From: Actinomycetota bacterium
GTDB lineage: Bacteria > Actinomycetota > Coriobacteriia > Anaerosomatales > Anaerosomataceae
Reading direction: 5' to 3'
Length of the DNA: 64,000 bases
Assembly: GCA_004348925.1 (NCBI GenBank)
Contig: RCMX01000006.1
Span: 491,443-555,442 of the forward strand
This document shows positions 33,438-40,608 of the stretch, piece after piece. Both the position numbers and the translations under genes were made by a program. The first letter of the stretch is position 1. Every line of letters starts with the position of its first letter. Under the pieces are notes generated by a model, which worked only from the letters and a program-made list of their open reading frames with translations, did no database searches and was not told the DNA's origin.

Positions 33438-33481
33438 TCACGTGTCAGTGTATTCTGACACGTGATGTTCCAGTGTGTCAA
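33438..33481 (-). promoter_or_regulatory. Operator and -35 for the ArsR operon
   Basis: TCACGTGTCA (33438-33447) and TGACACGTGA (33456-33465) form a perfect inverted repeat with an 8-base spacer. A perfect TTGACA -35 lies at 33481-33476 on the minus strand. Repressor binding would cover the -10 and start site. Confidence 0.75.
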
Positions 33482-33515
33482 CACCTGATTTCCCGGGACG
33501 TTCGCGGCGCGCAAA

Positions 33516-33544
33516 GACAGGCCGAGCAGTTCGCTCGGCCTGTC
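33516..33544 (-). terminator. Terminator after the ABC exporter operon
   Basis: Twelve-base perfect stem GACAGGCCGAGC / GCTCGGCCTGTC with a 5-base loop, followed on the minus strand by TTTG. Located 57 bp after the permease stop. Confidence 0.75.
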
Positions 33545-33600
33545 GGGCGGTCGTATGTGCTCAGACGCGCGCGGGCGCGATGGCCCGCTCGGCGCTACAG

Positions 33601-34362
33601 CTAGGCGATCTTGCGGCGGTAGATGGTCATGGCAACCGTATAGGCGACGACGAGGATGCCCACGCACCATGCAAGAGCAATCCAGATGTCAGCACCAACC
33701 GGCTGCTGCGCGAAGAGCTCGCGGATCGCGTTCACAATCGACGTCACCGGCTGGTTCTCGGCGAATGCACGTACCGGGCCGGGCATCGTGGCGGTGGGCA
33801 CGAATGCCGAGCTGATGAACGGCAGCAGGATCAGCGGGTAGGCGAACGCGCCCGCGCCGTCTACGGATTTCGCGGACAGGCCCGCGATCACGGCGAGCCA
33901 CGTCAGTGCCAGCGTGAACAGGACCAGGATGCCAACGATCGCGAACCATGCCGGCGCGCCCGCCCCCGAGCGGAAGCCCATGAGGAGCGCCACCAGCACC
34001 ACGACCACGAGCGAGATCAGGTTCGCCACGAGCGAGGTGAGCACGTGTGCCCACAAGACGGACGACCGCGCGATCGGCATCGACTGGAAGCGCTCGAAGA
34101 TGCCGCTCTGCATATCCATGAAGAGCCGGTACGCGGTGTAAGAGATGCCCGACGCGATGGTGATGAGCAGAATGCCGGGCAGCAGGTAGTTCACATACGG
34201 CCCGGAGCCGGTCTGGATCGCGCCTCCAAGCACGTAGACAAACAGCAGCATGAAGGCGATCGGCATGATCGCGGTCGTGATGATAGTGTCCAGGCTACGC
34301 GCGATATGGCGCAGCGATCGGCCGAGCAAGACGCCCGTGTCACTGAAGAAGTGATTGGTCAT
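33601..34362 (-). CDS. ABC-2 type exporter permease (DrrB-like)
   Basis: A 253-residue permease with six helices of the ABC-2 group ('GPYVNYLLPGILLITIASGI', 'MQSGIFERFQSMPIARSSVLWAHVL'). Pairs with the ATPase eight bases upstream. DrrAB-like systems export drugs or lipids. It is the last gene of the DUF2089-headed operon and is followed by a strong terminator. Confidence 0.9.
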   Translation of the reverse strand: MTNHFFSDTGVLLGRSLRHIARSLDTIITTAIMPIAFMLLFVYVLGGAIQTGSGPYVNYLLPGILLITIASGISYTAYRLFMDMQSGIFERFQSMPIARSSVLWAHVLTSLVANLISLVVVVLVALLMGFRSGAGAPAWFAIVGILVLFTLALTWLAVIAGLSAKSVDGAGAFAYPLILLPFISSAFVPTATMPGPVRAFAENQPVTSIVNAIRELFAQQPVGADIWIALAWCVGILVVAYTVAMTIYRRKIA

Positions 34363-34370
34363 CGCTGCCT

Positions 34371-35141
34371 CTATTCGTCCGAGCCGACAAGGGCGAGAAA
34401 GACGTCCTCGAGAGTCGGCTGCTTCTCGACGTACTCGACCTTGGCGGGCGGAAGCAGCCGCTTGAGCTCCGCGAGGGTGCCGTTCACGATGATGCGGCCG
34501 CCGTGGAGGATCGCGATCCGGTCGGCGAGCTCCTCGGCTTCATCGAGGTCTTGTGTGGTGAGCAGCACCGTCGTGCCGCGGCCGGCGAGCTCCTTCACGG
34601 TCCGCCACACCTCGATGCGCGCCTGGGGATCGAGCCCCGTTGTGGGCTCGTCGAGGAAGATCACCGGCGGGTTCCCGATGAGGCTCATCGCGATGTCCAG
34701 GCGCCGACGCATGCCGCCCGAGTACGTCGCGACCTTGCGCGCCGCTGCGTCGGTGAGCGAGAACCTCGCGAGCAGATCATCCGCGACCGCGCCCGGGTCC
34801 TTGAGGTGTCGCAAGCGCGCGACGAGCACGAGGTTCTCCCGCCCGCTGAGAATCCCGTCGACTGCCGCGAACTGCCCCGTGAGGCTGATCGACTGCCGAA
34901 CATCCGCGCCCTGCGCGGCCGCATCGAAGCCGTTGATGGTAGCGGTCCCTGCGTCGGCCTTGAGAAGCGTGGACAGGATGTTCACGACGGTCGTCTTGCC
35001 GGCTCCGTTCGAGCCGAGGAGCGCGAAGATGCTCCCCGGCGTCACGTCGAAGTCGACTCCGCGCAGCACGTGCAGTTCCTTGTACGACTTCTCCAGTCCG
35101 CGCACGCGGATCGCGGGCTCCTGGACGTGATCGGCTGTCAT
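34371..35141 (-). CDS. ABC transporter ATP-binding protein (DrrA-like)
   Basis: A 256-residue ATPase: Walker A 'LLGSNGAGKTTVVNIL', Q-loop 'ISLTGQFAAVD', signature 'ATYSGGMRRRLDIAMSL', Walker B 'PPVIFLDEPTTGLDP', H-loop replaced by Gln ('LLTTQDLDEAEEL'), as is common in DrrA-type exporters. C-terminal 'EKQPTLEDVFLAL' is also DrrA-like. I placed the start at 35141; an upstream Met at 35231 would overlap the preceding gene. Energises the permease downstream. Confidence 0.92.
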   Translation of the reverse strand: MTADHVQEPAIRVRGLEKSYKELHVLRGVDFDVTPGSIFALLGSNGAGKTTVVNILSTLLKADAGTATINGFDAAAQGADVRQSISLTGQFAAVDGILSGRENLVLVARLRHLKDPGAVADDLLARFSLTDAAARKVATYSGGMRRRLDIAMSLIGNPPVIFLDEPTTGLDPQARIEVWRTVKELAGRGTTVLLTTQDLDEAEELADRIAILHGGRIIVNGTLAELKRLLPPAKVEYVEKQPTLEDVFLALVGSDE

Positions 35142-35190
35142 CGCGGTATCCGTTTTCTCACTCGTGTCGTGTCCGTTGTCCGCCGGTGCG

Positions 35191-35637
35191 TTACTCCGCG
35201 TAGACGCGGACCCGCTCGCCATTTGAGCCATCGACGTTCACTTCCATCTCGCGTAGCGCCTCGATGAGCTCGTCGATGTCCTCCGGCTTGAAGTTGTTGA
35301 AGTCGATCGACATGCCGCTCTCGGCCATCTGCGAGTTCAGCTGCTCCATCGCCTGCGGCGGGATGAGCGACGTCAGCTTCAGCCCCGAGCGTACAAGCGC
35401 CAGCGGGATCTTCACGTCGACTTTCTCGCCCTCGTCGCCATCTACTTTCACGTGCAGGAACTTCGGCAGCGCGTTGATCAGCGGAGCGGGGTCGCCCTTG
35501 ATCGCCGAGAGCCCCGGGACTGTCGCGGCCGGTGCCGCGGTGCGGGCGTCGAGTGCGTCGAGCAGCCGCTCGGCCTCCTCGGCGTTGATCTTGCCTTCCG
35601 CCAGCATGTTCAGGATGCGGGCACGGTCTTCACTCAT
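35191..35637 (-). CDS. SHOCT-like/YvlB-N domain protein
   Basis: A 148-residue protein beginning with a helical hairpin typical of SHOCT-like and YvlB N-terminal domains ('ARILNMLAEGKINAEEAERLLDAL'), followed by a beta-rich part ('FLHVKVDGDEGEKVDVKIPLALV') and an acidic end. It sits between a small membrane gene and the ABC ATPase. Such proteins often accompany envelope-stress regulators. AAAGGTG precedes the ATG. Confidence 0.82.
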   Translation of the reverse strand: MSEDRARILNMLAEGKINAEEAERLLDALDARTAAPAATVPGLSAIKGDPAPLINALPKFLHVKVDGDEGEKVDVKIPLALVRSGLKLTSLIPPQAMEQLNSQMAESGMSIDFNNFKPEDIDELIEALREMEVNVDGSNGERVRVYAE

Positions 35638-35652
35638 GGTTCTCACCTTTCC

Positions 35653-35934
35653 TTACACGAGTTCCATATCAACGTTGGTCTTGTCCGATGTGATGTGCAC
35701 GATCATCCCCCGCGTTGCGCCGAGCAGCCCGAAGGCGCGCAGCAGGAGCAGCGTGTAGTGGTGGTACTTCTGGCCGAGAACGAAGAGTACGATGTCGGCC
35801 ACAAGCGCGAGCACCAGCACCAGCACCACAAGCGGGAGCAGTAGCAGCCACACGAGGAAGAGCGGCAGCCAGATTCCGGCACGAGAGCGGTCCGGCGCGG
35901 CGATGCGCAGGTAGAGGAGCATCGGCGGGAACAT
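35653..35934 (-). CDS. Small membrane protein
   Basis: A 93-residue protein with a strongly hydrophobic centre ('WLPLFLVWLLLLPLVVLVLVLALVADIV') and a soluble C-terminus. Its ATG overlaps the DUF2089 stop by one base (TGATG). The cytoplasmic tail could contact the SHOCT-like protein. No family recognised. Confidence 0.75.
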   Translation of the reverse strand: MFPPMLLYLRIAAPDRSRAGIWLPLFLVWLLLLPLVVLVLVLALVADIVLFVLGQKYHHYTLLLLRAFGLLGATRGMIVHITSDKTNVDMELV

Positions 35935-36308
35935 CAGCGCTTCAACCTCTCCGCAGCTTCAGCGGCCGAGATCTCCCCGCGCTCGAGCATGCCGAGCGGA
36001 TCCTCGTCGGTGGCTGGCACCGGTGCCTGCACGACGACCTGCACCGGGCTCAACTGGCCGGCGATGCGGTTCAGCCGGTTCTTGATGGTGGGGTAGCTGA
36101 CGCCGAACGCCTTCTCCATGTCCTTGATCGAGCCGTGGCTGCGCACGAACTCGCTCACGAACACCTGGTCTTCGTACGTCAGGCGAGCAAGCGGCGGAAC
36201 CTCGAACTCGCCTTCGATCGCCACGCCGCTCTTATCGAGCCGAACTCGCGTGATGACGAAGGGTCGATCCCCCGTCAGGTCCGTCAACTCGTGCCATTCA
36301 TTGCCCAT
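35934..36308 (-). CDS. DUF2089 family putative regulator
   Basis: A 124-residue protein of the DUF2089 family: 'PPLARLTYEDQVFVSEFVRSHGSIKDMEKAFGVSYPTIKNRLNRI' is a sigma-like helix-turn-helix, and the end 'MLERGEISAAEAAERLKR' is a SHOCT-like hairpin. The ATG at 36308 has GGAGGTG six bases upstream. It heads a five-gene unit ending in an ABC exporter and probably regulates it. Confidence 0.87.
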   Translation of the reverse strand: MGNEWHELTDLTGDRPFVITRVRLDKSGVAIEGEFEVPPLARLTYEDQVFVSEFVRSHGSIKDMEKAFGVSYPTIKNRLNRIAGQLSPVQVVVQAPVPATDEDPLGMLERGEISAAEAAERLKR

Positions 36309-36340
36309 AGCGTTCACCTCCAGGTAGTACTTTCAAAGGT

Positions 36341-36369
36341 ATCGTAGAGCCGCATATTGATAATGTCAA
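36341..36369 (-). promoter_or_regulatory. Promoter of the DUF2089-ABC operon
   Basis: On the minus strand TTGACA (36369-36364), a 17-base spacer, and TACGAT (36346-36341). This is the best sigma-70-type promoter in the window. CTTTGAAAG, an odd palindrome at about 36330-36338, lies at the expected start and may be an operator. Confidence 0.75.
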
Positions 36370-36477
36370 GTGTCGGCTTCATTATTTCAATCTTCGTGCA
36401 TCGCGCGCTTGAAGATGCCGCCGTTGCGGCCTCGGAGTAGACTTGTCTCATGACGATCACCGACAGAGGTCAACCAC

Positions 36478-38094
36478 ATGCCTGAGGCCCCATGGTGGAA
36501 GCGCGGAGTCATCTACCAGATCGCCGTGTCCAGTTTTGCGGACGCGAACGGCGACGGTAGAGGCGACCTGCGCGGCATCATCGAGCGCCTCGACTACCTC
36601 AACGACGGCACCGACGCGTCGCTCGGCGTTGATGCTATCTGGCTCACGCCGATCAACACGTCGCCGCTCTCGGACTTCGGCTACGACGTGAGCGACTACC
36701 GCTCGATCGACCCGCGCTTTGGCACGATGGAAGACTTCGACGAGCTCATCGCCGAGTGCCACCGCCGAGGAATGCGCGTCGTGATGGACCTGGTGCTCAA
36801 CCACACGTCGATCCACCACCCCTGGTTCGTCGAGTCGCGTTCCTCCCGAGACAACCCCAAGCGCGACTGGTACATCTGGCGCGACGGTCGCGCGCCCGGC
36901 AAGCCGCCGAACAGCTGGGTGGCGGTGGTCGAAGGAAGCGCGTGGGAATTCGACGGGACCACCGGGCAGTATTACTATCACGCGTTCCTCCCCTTCCAGC
37001 CCGATCTGAACTGGCGCAATCCCGAGGTGCGCGAGGAGATGTTCGGTGTCGCCCGCTACTGGCTGGCCAGAGGCGTCGACGGCTTCCGGCTCGACCTCGT
37101 GAACTGCCTGTACGAAGATGCCGACCTGCGGAACAACCCTCCCAAGCTCGGCCCTCGGCCGTATCTGGCGCAGAAGCATCTCCACGACCTCTCGCAGCCG
37201 GAGAACCTGGAGGTCGCGGGCGAGCTGCGCAGCCTCGTCGAGGACTTCGGGGATCGCGTGCTCATGGGTGAAGTGCTCACCCTCACGCCCGACGTCTGCA
37301 TCGACTACCTCGGCGATGGATCCGACCGGCTGCACCTGTCGTTCTACATGGAGTTCGTCCGTACCAAGTGGAGTGCCGAGGCATTCCGCAAATCGGTTGG
37401 ATGGCTGGAGGAGCATGTACCTGCAGACGGATGGCCGTGCTATTACCTCAACAATCACGACCTGAAGCGCTCGTTCACGCGGCTCGGCGGCAGGCACCCC
37501 CGTGCCCGCGCGAAGGTCGCCGCCGCCATGCTGCTCACCCTCCGAGGCACGCCGATCCTGTACTACGGCGAGGAGATCGGCATGCCGTCGAGCCGGATAC
37601 CCCGCACGATGCTTGACGACCCGGTCGGTCAGAAGTTCTGGCCGCTACGCGTGGGCCGGGACGGCTCGCGCACGCCGATGCACTGGAGCGCCGCCGAGAA
37701 CGCGGGCTTCAGCGCGTGGAAGTCCTGGCTACCGGTCGACTCGTCGTATCGCACGCGGAATGTCGAGCATGAGAGCGACCGGCCGACCTCCACTCTCAAC
37801 TGGTACCGCCGGCTGCTCTCGGTACGCAGGGCGAACGCAGCCCTCCACAGCGGCGACTACCACGTGATCGACGGCGTGCCCAAGGGAGTCTTTGCGTACA
37901 CGCGGCAGATTGGGGCCGAGAAGGCCGCCATCTACCTGAACTTCACCGCGCGCGGCCTCGAGTGCCCACCGCCAGACCCGCCAGCCGGGAAGACGTGGCG
38001 GGTGTTGGTGTCGACGCACGATGCGAGCGCGGGTCGCGACCTCTCCCGCATCGTGCTCCAGCCGAACGAAGCACTGCTGCTTGAGGCGACCTGA
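36478..38094 (+). CDS. GH13 alpha-glucosidase / trehalose-synthase-like enzyme
   Basis: A 538-residue alpha-amylase-family glycosidase. Conserved regions: I 'MDLVLNHTS' (Asp104-His109), II 'GFRLDLVN' (nucleophile Asp206), III 'LMGEVLT' (acid Glu265), IV 'YLNNHDLKR' (Asp328), with a beta-sandwich C-terminus. Length and 'GVIYQIAVSSFADANGDGRGDL' fit oligo-1,6-glucosidase, alpha-glucosidase or sucrose-type members; exact substrate cannot be set. No signal peptide, so cytoplasmic. GAGGT precedes the ATG. Monocistronic. Confidence 0.93.
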   Translation: MPEAPWWKRGVIYQIAVSSFADANGDGRGDLRGIIERLDYLNDGTDASLGVDAIWLTPINTSPLSDFGYDVSDYRSIDPRFGTMEDFDELIAECHRRGMRVVMDLVLNHTSIHHPWFVESRSSRDNPKRDWYIWRDGRAPGKPPNSWVAVVEGSAWEFDGTTGQYYYHAFLPFQPDLNWRNPEVREEMFGVARYWLARGVDGFRLDLVNCLYEDADLRNNPPKLGPRPYLAQKHLHDLSQPENLEVAGELRSLVEDFGDRVLMGEVLTLTPDVCIDYLGDGSDRLHLSFYMEFVRTKWSAEAFRKSVGWLEEHVPADGWPCYYLNNHDLKRSFTRLGGRHPRARAKVAAAMLLTLRGTPILYYGEEIGMPSSRIPRTMLDDPVGQKFWPLRVGRDGSRTPMHWSAAENAGFSAWKSWLPVDSSYRTRNVEHESDRPTSTLNWYRRLLSVRRANAALHSGDYHVIDGVPKGVFAYTRQIGAEKAAIYLNFTARGLECPPPDPPAGKTWRVLVSTHDASAGRDLSRIVLQPNEALLLEAT

Positions 38095-38108
38095 ACCCCG
38101 GTCGCACC

Positions 38109-39020
38109 CTACACGAACACGCCGCGCAGCTCCCCTGGACTCAGCGCGACCTCGATGCGCGGCGGCAGCTCGGCGGCCAGTGCCGAGAGGTACTCGCGAG
38201 CGCCCGCATCCTCGATCGCGAGCGCGTCGCAGGTCGCCTGCACGGCCTCGCGCAGCATGCGCTCCCGCTCCCGCGCACTCGCCCGCCCCAGCAGCCGCAC
38301 GAGCTCGGCGCGCTCATCCTCGGCGAATTCGAGCGACGTCGGATCCGTGCCCAGAAGCGCCCGGCCGACCGCGTTCGTCGCGACCGGCTCGTAGAGGTTC
38401 ACGAGCAGCTCGACGAAGTCGGGGCTGCTGCGAGCGAGCACGCGCATGCACGCCTCGGCGGGGTAGCGGCGCAGGAAATCGAACTCCGTGAGCAGACGCC
38501 GCAGGTACTCGTTGATGTACTCCACGCCGAGGAGCGTCTCGGGCACCGGATGGCAGAGCGGGTAGTCGAACATCACCGGGATCTCGTGCGCCATGGAGCG
38601 GAAGTCGTACGCGCGCGGGAAGTCGCCGATGGCCGCGAGCGTGTCGCGGAGCGCGGTGCTCGGGATGGGCGGCATCGCCGCGACGGCGGCCTTCCAGAGC
38701 TCGCCGGCAAGCGCCACCTTGCGCTCGACCTCCGCGAGCCGGCGGCGGAACTCGTCCTCCAGGTTCACGTGAAGCAGCCGCTGCGGCACCTCGGGGTCCC
38801 CAGGATCGATGCCGAGGACGAAGCAGACCGAGAGCAGGATGTCGGCCGCCGTGTGCGCGGGCACCGAGGTGCTGTCGCCCATCGTGTAGATCGCGGTCCG
38901 CCGCTCGAGCAGCCGGAGGAAGGCGCGCTGGAAGGCATCGATCTCGGCAGCCGTCGCGATGCCGTCCGCACTCGTCGCGCGCGACAGCTGCGACGCTGCG
39001 GCCGCGTTCTCGTCGGTCAT
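38109..39020 (-). CDS. DUF6179-like helical protein
   Basis: A 303-residue, Cys-poor, mostly helical soluble protein with 'AIYTMGDSTSVPAHTAADILLSVCFVLGID' near the start (as landmarks) and many Leu/Ala/Arg heptads. It follows the DUF6323-like gene by 10 bp, and the pair occurs together in other anaerobes, which is the main support for this name. Function unknown. Confidence 0.75.
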   Translation of the reverse strand: MTDENAAAASQLSRATSADGIATAAEIDAFQRAFLRLLERRTAIYTMGDSTSVPAHTAADILLSVCFVLGIDPGDPEVPQRLLHVNLEDEFRRRLAEVERKVALAGELWKAAVAAMPPIPSTALRDTLAAIGDFPRAYDFRSMAHEIPVMFDYPLCHPVPETLLGVEYINEYLRRLLTEFDFLRRYPAEACMRVLARSSPDFVELLVNLYEPVATNAVGRALLGTDPTSLEFAEDERAELVRLLGRASARERERMLREAVQATCDALAIEDAGAREYLSALAAELPPRIEVALSPGELRGVFV

Positions 39021-39030
39021 CGGGTGCCTC

Positions 39031-39609
39031 CTATTCGTCGAGCCAACTCGAGCCCTCCCACGGGGGCGAGTACGTCTCGTCCACCCAGTCCGAGACGTTG
39101 TAGCGGTGCTGCGCCAGCGTCGCCGCGTTCATGGCGGCGGTATCGGCATCCGGGTCCGCGGCGTCCGGATCGCCGAGGCTCTCCTCGCGCACGTGCCGGG
39201 CGAGGCCCTCGAGGAGCGCCTCCTCCAGGTAGCCCAGGTCCCCGCTTGCGACGTCATCGAAGAGCGCGCGCATCTTGGCGATGAGCTCGTCGTCGGTAAT
39301 CTGCTCGAGCGACTCGTTCTTGACCTCATAGAAGAGCTCCTGCAGATCGAGCACGGTCTGCACGAACGTCTCCTGCGACACGTACGGCGAGCTCGCGAAC
39401 GACAGCACCAGGTCCTTCGCCACGCCACCGCCGAACTCGATGCGCCCGGCGCTCTTGAGCGCGTCGCGCCGCCCCATCACGAGCGCCTGCGTGTCCTCTG
39501 CCGAGAGAACCAGGCCGTGCTCGGCGATCACCGGGTTGCAGGATTCCAGCTCCTGCAACGCCACCGCGCGCTGCATCTGCGTGGGGTCTTCTCCGAATGG
39601 AATGATCAT
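39031..39609 (-). CDS. DUF6323-like protein
   Basis: A 192-residue acidic protein starting 'MIIPFGEDPTQMQRAVALQ', then 'NPVIAEHGLVLSAEDTQALVMGRRDAL', and an acidic end. The ATG at 39609 has GAGGTG six bases upstream; an ATG two codons earlier is possible. It is co-transcribed with the DUF6179-like gene. The first 50 codons and the upstream region are duplicated at 44758-45024, where the gene is broken. Confidence 0.8.
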   Translation of the reverse strand: MIIPFGEDPTQMQRAVALQELESCNPVIAEHGLVLSAEDTQALVMGRRDALKSAGRIEFGGGVAKDLVLSFASSPYVSQETFVQTVLDLQELFYEVKNESLEQITDDELIAKMRALFDDVASGDLGYLEEALLEGLARHVREESLGDPDAADPDADTAAMNAATLAQHRYNVSDWVDETYSPPWEGSSWLDE

Positions 39610-39733
39610 TCGCATCACCTCGAATACGTTGTTATACACCGCTTCCGAGGCGAATACAGGACTCGAAATCGAGGCCGAATCGTGCTATGGTGTTGGTAGA
39701 GGTCAGGGCATCTGACCTCGTCTTTTGTTTTCT
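39467..39733. repeat. Direct repeat, copy 1 (5' end of the DUF6323-like gene)
   Basis: About 267 bp matched without gaps by 44758-45024 (constant offset 5291), about 88% identical by hand alignment. It covers the first 48 codons, the ribosome site, the upstream region and the hairpin at 39699-39719. Both copies face the same way and bracket the tetR-mmpL-yhgE-like operon. Confidence 0.9.
39699..39733 (+). terminator. Intrinsic terminator-like hairpin upstream of the DUF6323-like gene
   Basis: Perfect 8-bp stem GAGGTCAG / CTGACCTC with loop GGCAT and tail GTCTTTTGTTTTCT on the plus strand. No plus-strand gene precedes it, so it may end an antisense or small RNA. The stem is weaker in the duplicate. 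Confidence 0.6.
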
Positions 39734-39902
39734 GGGGGGGGAATTGCTGACCGCGCTCTCTGGGTCGTGCAATCGAGCACTCTCTGCTGCCGGTGCGGAC
39801 TCTTCCCCGGCGCATCTTCCGGACCAGCCGAAGCAGCCAGCCCGACCACGGACGGCGCGTGCTGGAAGGGCTTGACGTAGCCGAGCCAAGCGACGACTAT
39901 TA
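39734..39902. other. Noncoding stretch before the tetR-mmpL operon
   Basis: Begins with a run of eight G. TTGACG at 39872-39877 may be a -35 for tetR. No gene recognised. Confidence 0.3.
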
Positions 39903-39922
39903 CTGACTGAGCGTTCAGTCAG
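39903..39922. promoter_or_regulatory. TetR operator, CTGACTGA-GCGT-TCAGTCAG
   Basis: Perfect 8-4-8 palindrome 30 bp ahead of the tetR start. Typical placement for autoregulation of the tetR-mmpL operon. Confidence 0.8.
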
Positions 39923-39951
39923 GACAGTCAGATCGACAGCACGGAGCCGTC

Positions 39952-40608
39952 ATGGTCGAAGCACAAGCACAGCCAAACCCCTCCCCGGACACATCGAAGG
40001 TTGCAGCTCGCGACCGCATTCTCGACGCGGCCGCGGAACTCTTCGGCAGCAGGGGGTACGACGCCGTCAGCGTCGCCGAGATCGCATCGGCAGCAGGCGT
40101 TTCCACTGCGCTCATCTACTATCACTTCGCCGACAAAGAGTCGCTACTCAAAGACCTCTTCTTGCGGGCGGGCGCGGTCTTCGAGCCGCTTCTGGAGAGT
40201 CTGGACGCCGGCACAGGCAGCGCCAGGGAGCGGCTTGCTGAACATGTCCACGCCTGGGCCGAGGCGGTCCTCGCGCACGAGGACTTCATCCGCCTTCTCA
40301 TTCGACCGCTCGTCGGCTCGAGCGGACCGCTCTACGCAGAGGTCACGGCCAGGGTCGCCGCCAACATCGAGGCGCTCAGGCGGGTCATTTCCGAAGGGAT
40401 CGAGTCCGGCGAGTTCATCCCGATCGATCCGCTGCTAGCCGCGGAGTGCCTCTTCGCGTTGCTCCACACCCGAGTCCTTGCGGGGTGGCTCAACGCCGAC
40501 CACGGCACCGACGTAGGCCGCGACGCTGATGACGCGGCACAGTTCATCGTAGACGTGTATATCGGCGGGTTGGTCGCAGATACCGTGGCCGAGGAGCCCG
40601 AATGCTGA
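39952..40608 (+). CDS. TetR family regulator of the MMPL operon
   Basis: A 218-residue repressor: 'RDRILDAAAELFGSRGYDAVSVAEIASAAGVSTALIYYHFADKESLLKDL' is the classic TetR DNA-binding domain (quoted as landmarks), followed by a helical ligand pocket. ACGGAG lies before the ATG. It overlaps the mmpL start by seven bases and has a perfect palindrome upstream, so it likely represses the whole three-gene unit and responds to an MMPL substrate. Confidence 0.93.
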   Translation: MVEAQAQPNPSPDTSKVAARDRILDAAAELFGSRGYDAVSVAEIASAAGVSTALIYYHFADKESLLKDLFLRAGAVFEPLLESLDAGTGSARERLAEHVHAWAEAVLAHEDFIRLLIRPLVGSSGPLYAEVTARVAANIEALRRVISEGIESGEFIPIDPLLAAECLFALLHTRVLAGWLNADHGTDVGRDADDAAQFIVDVYIGGLVADTVAEEPEC

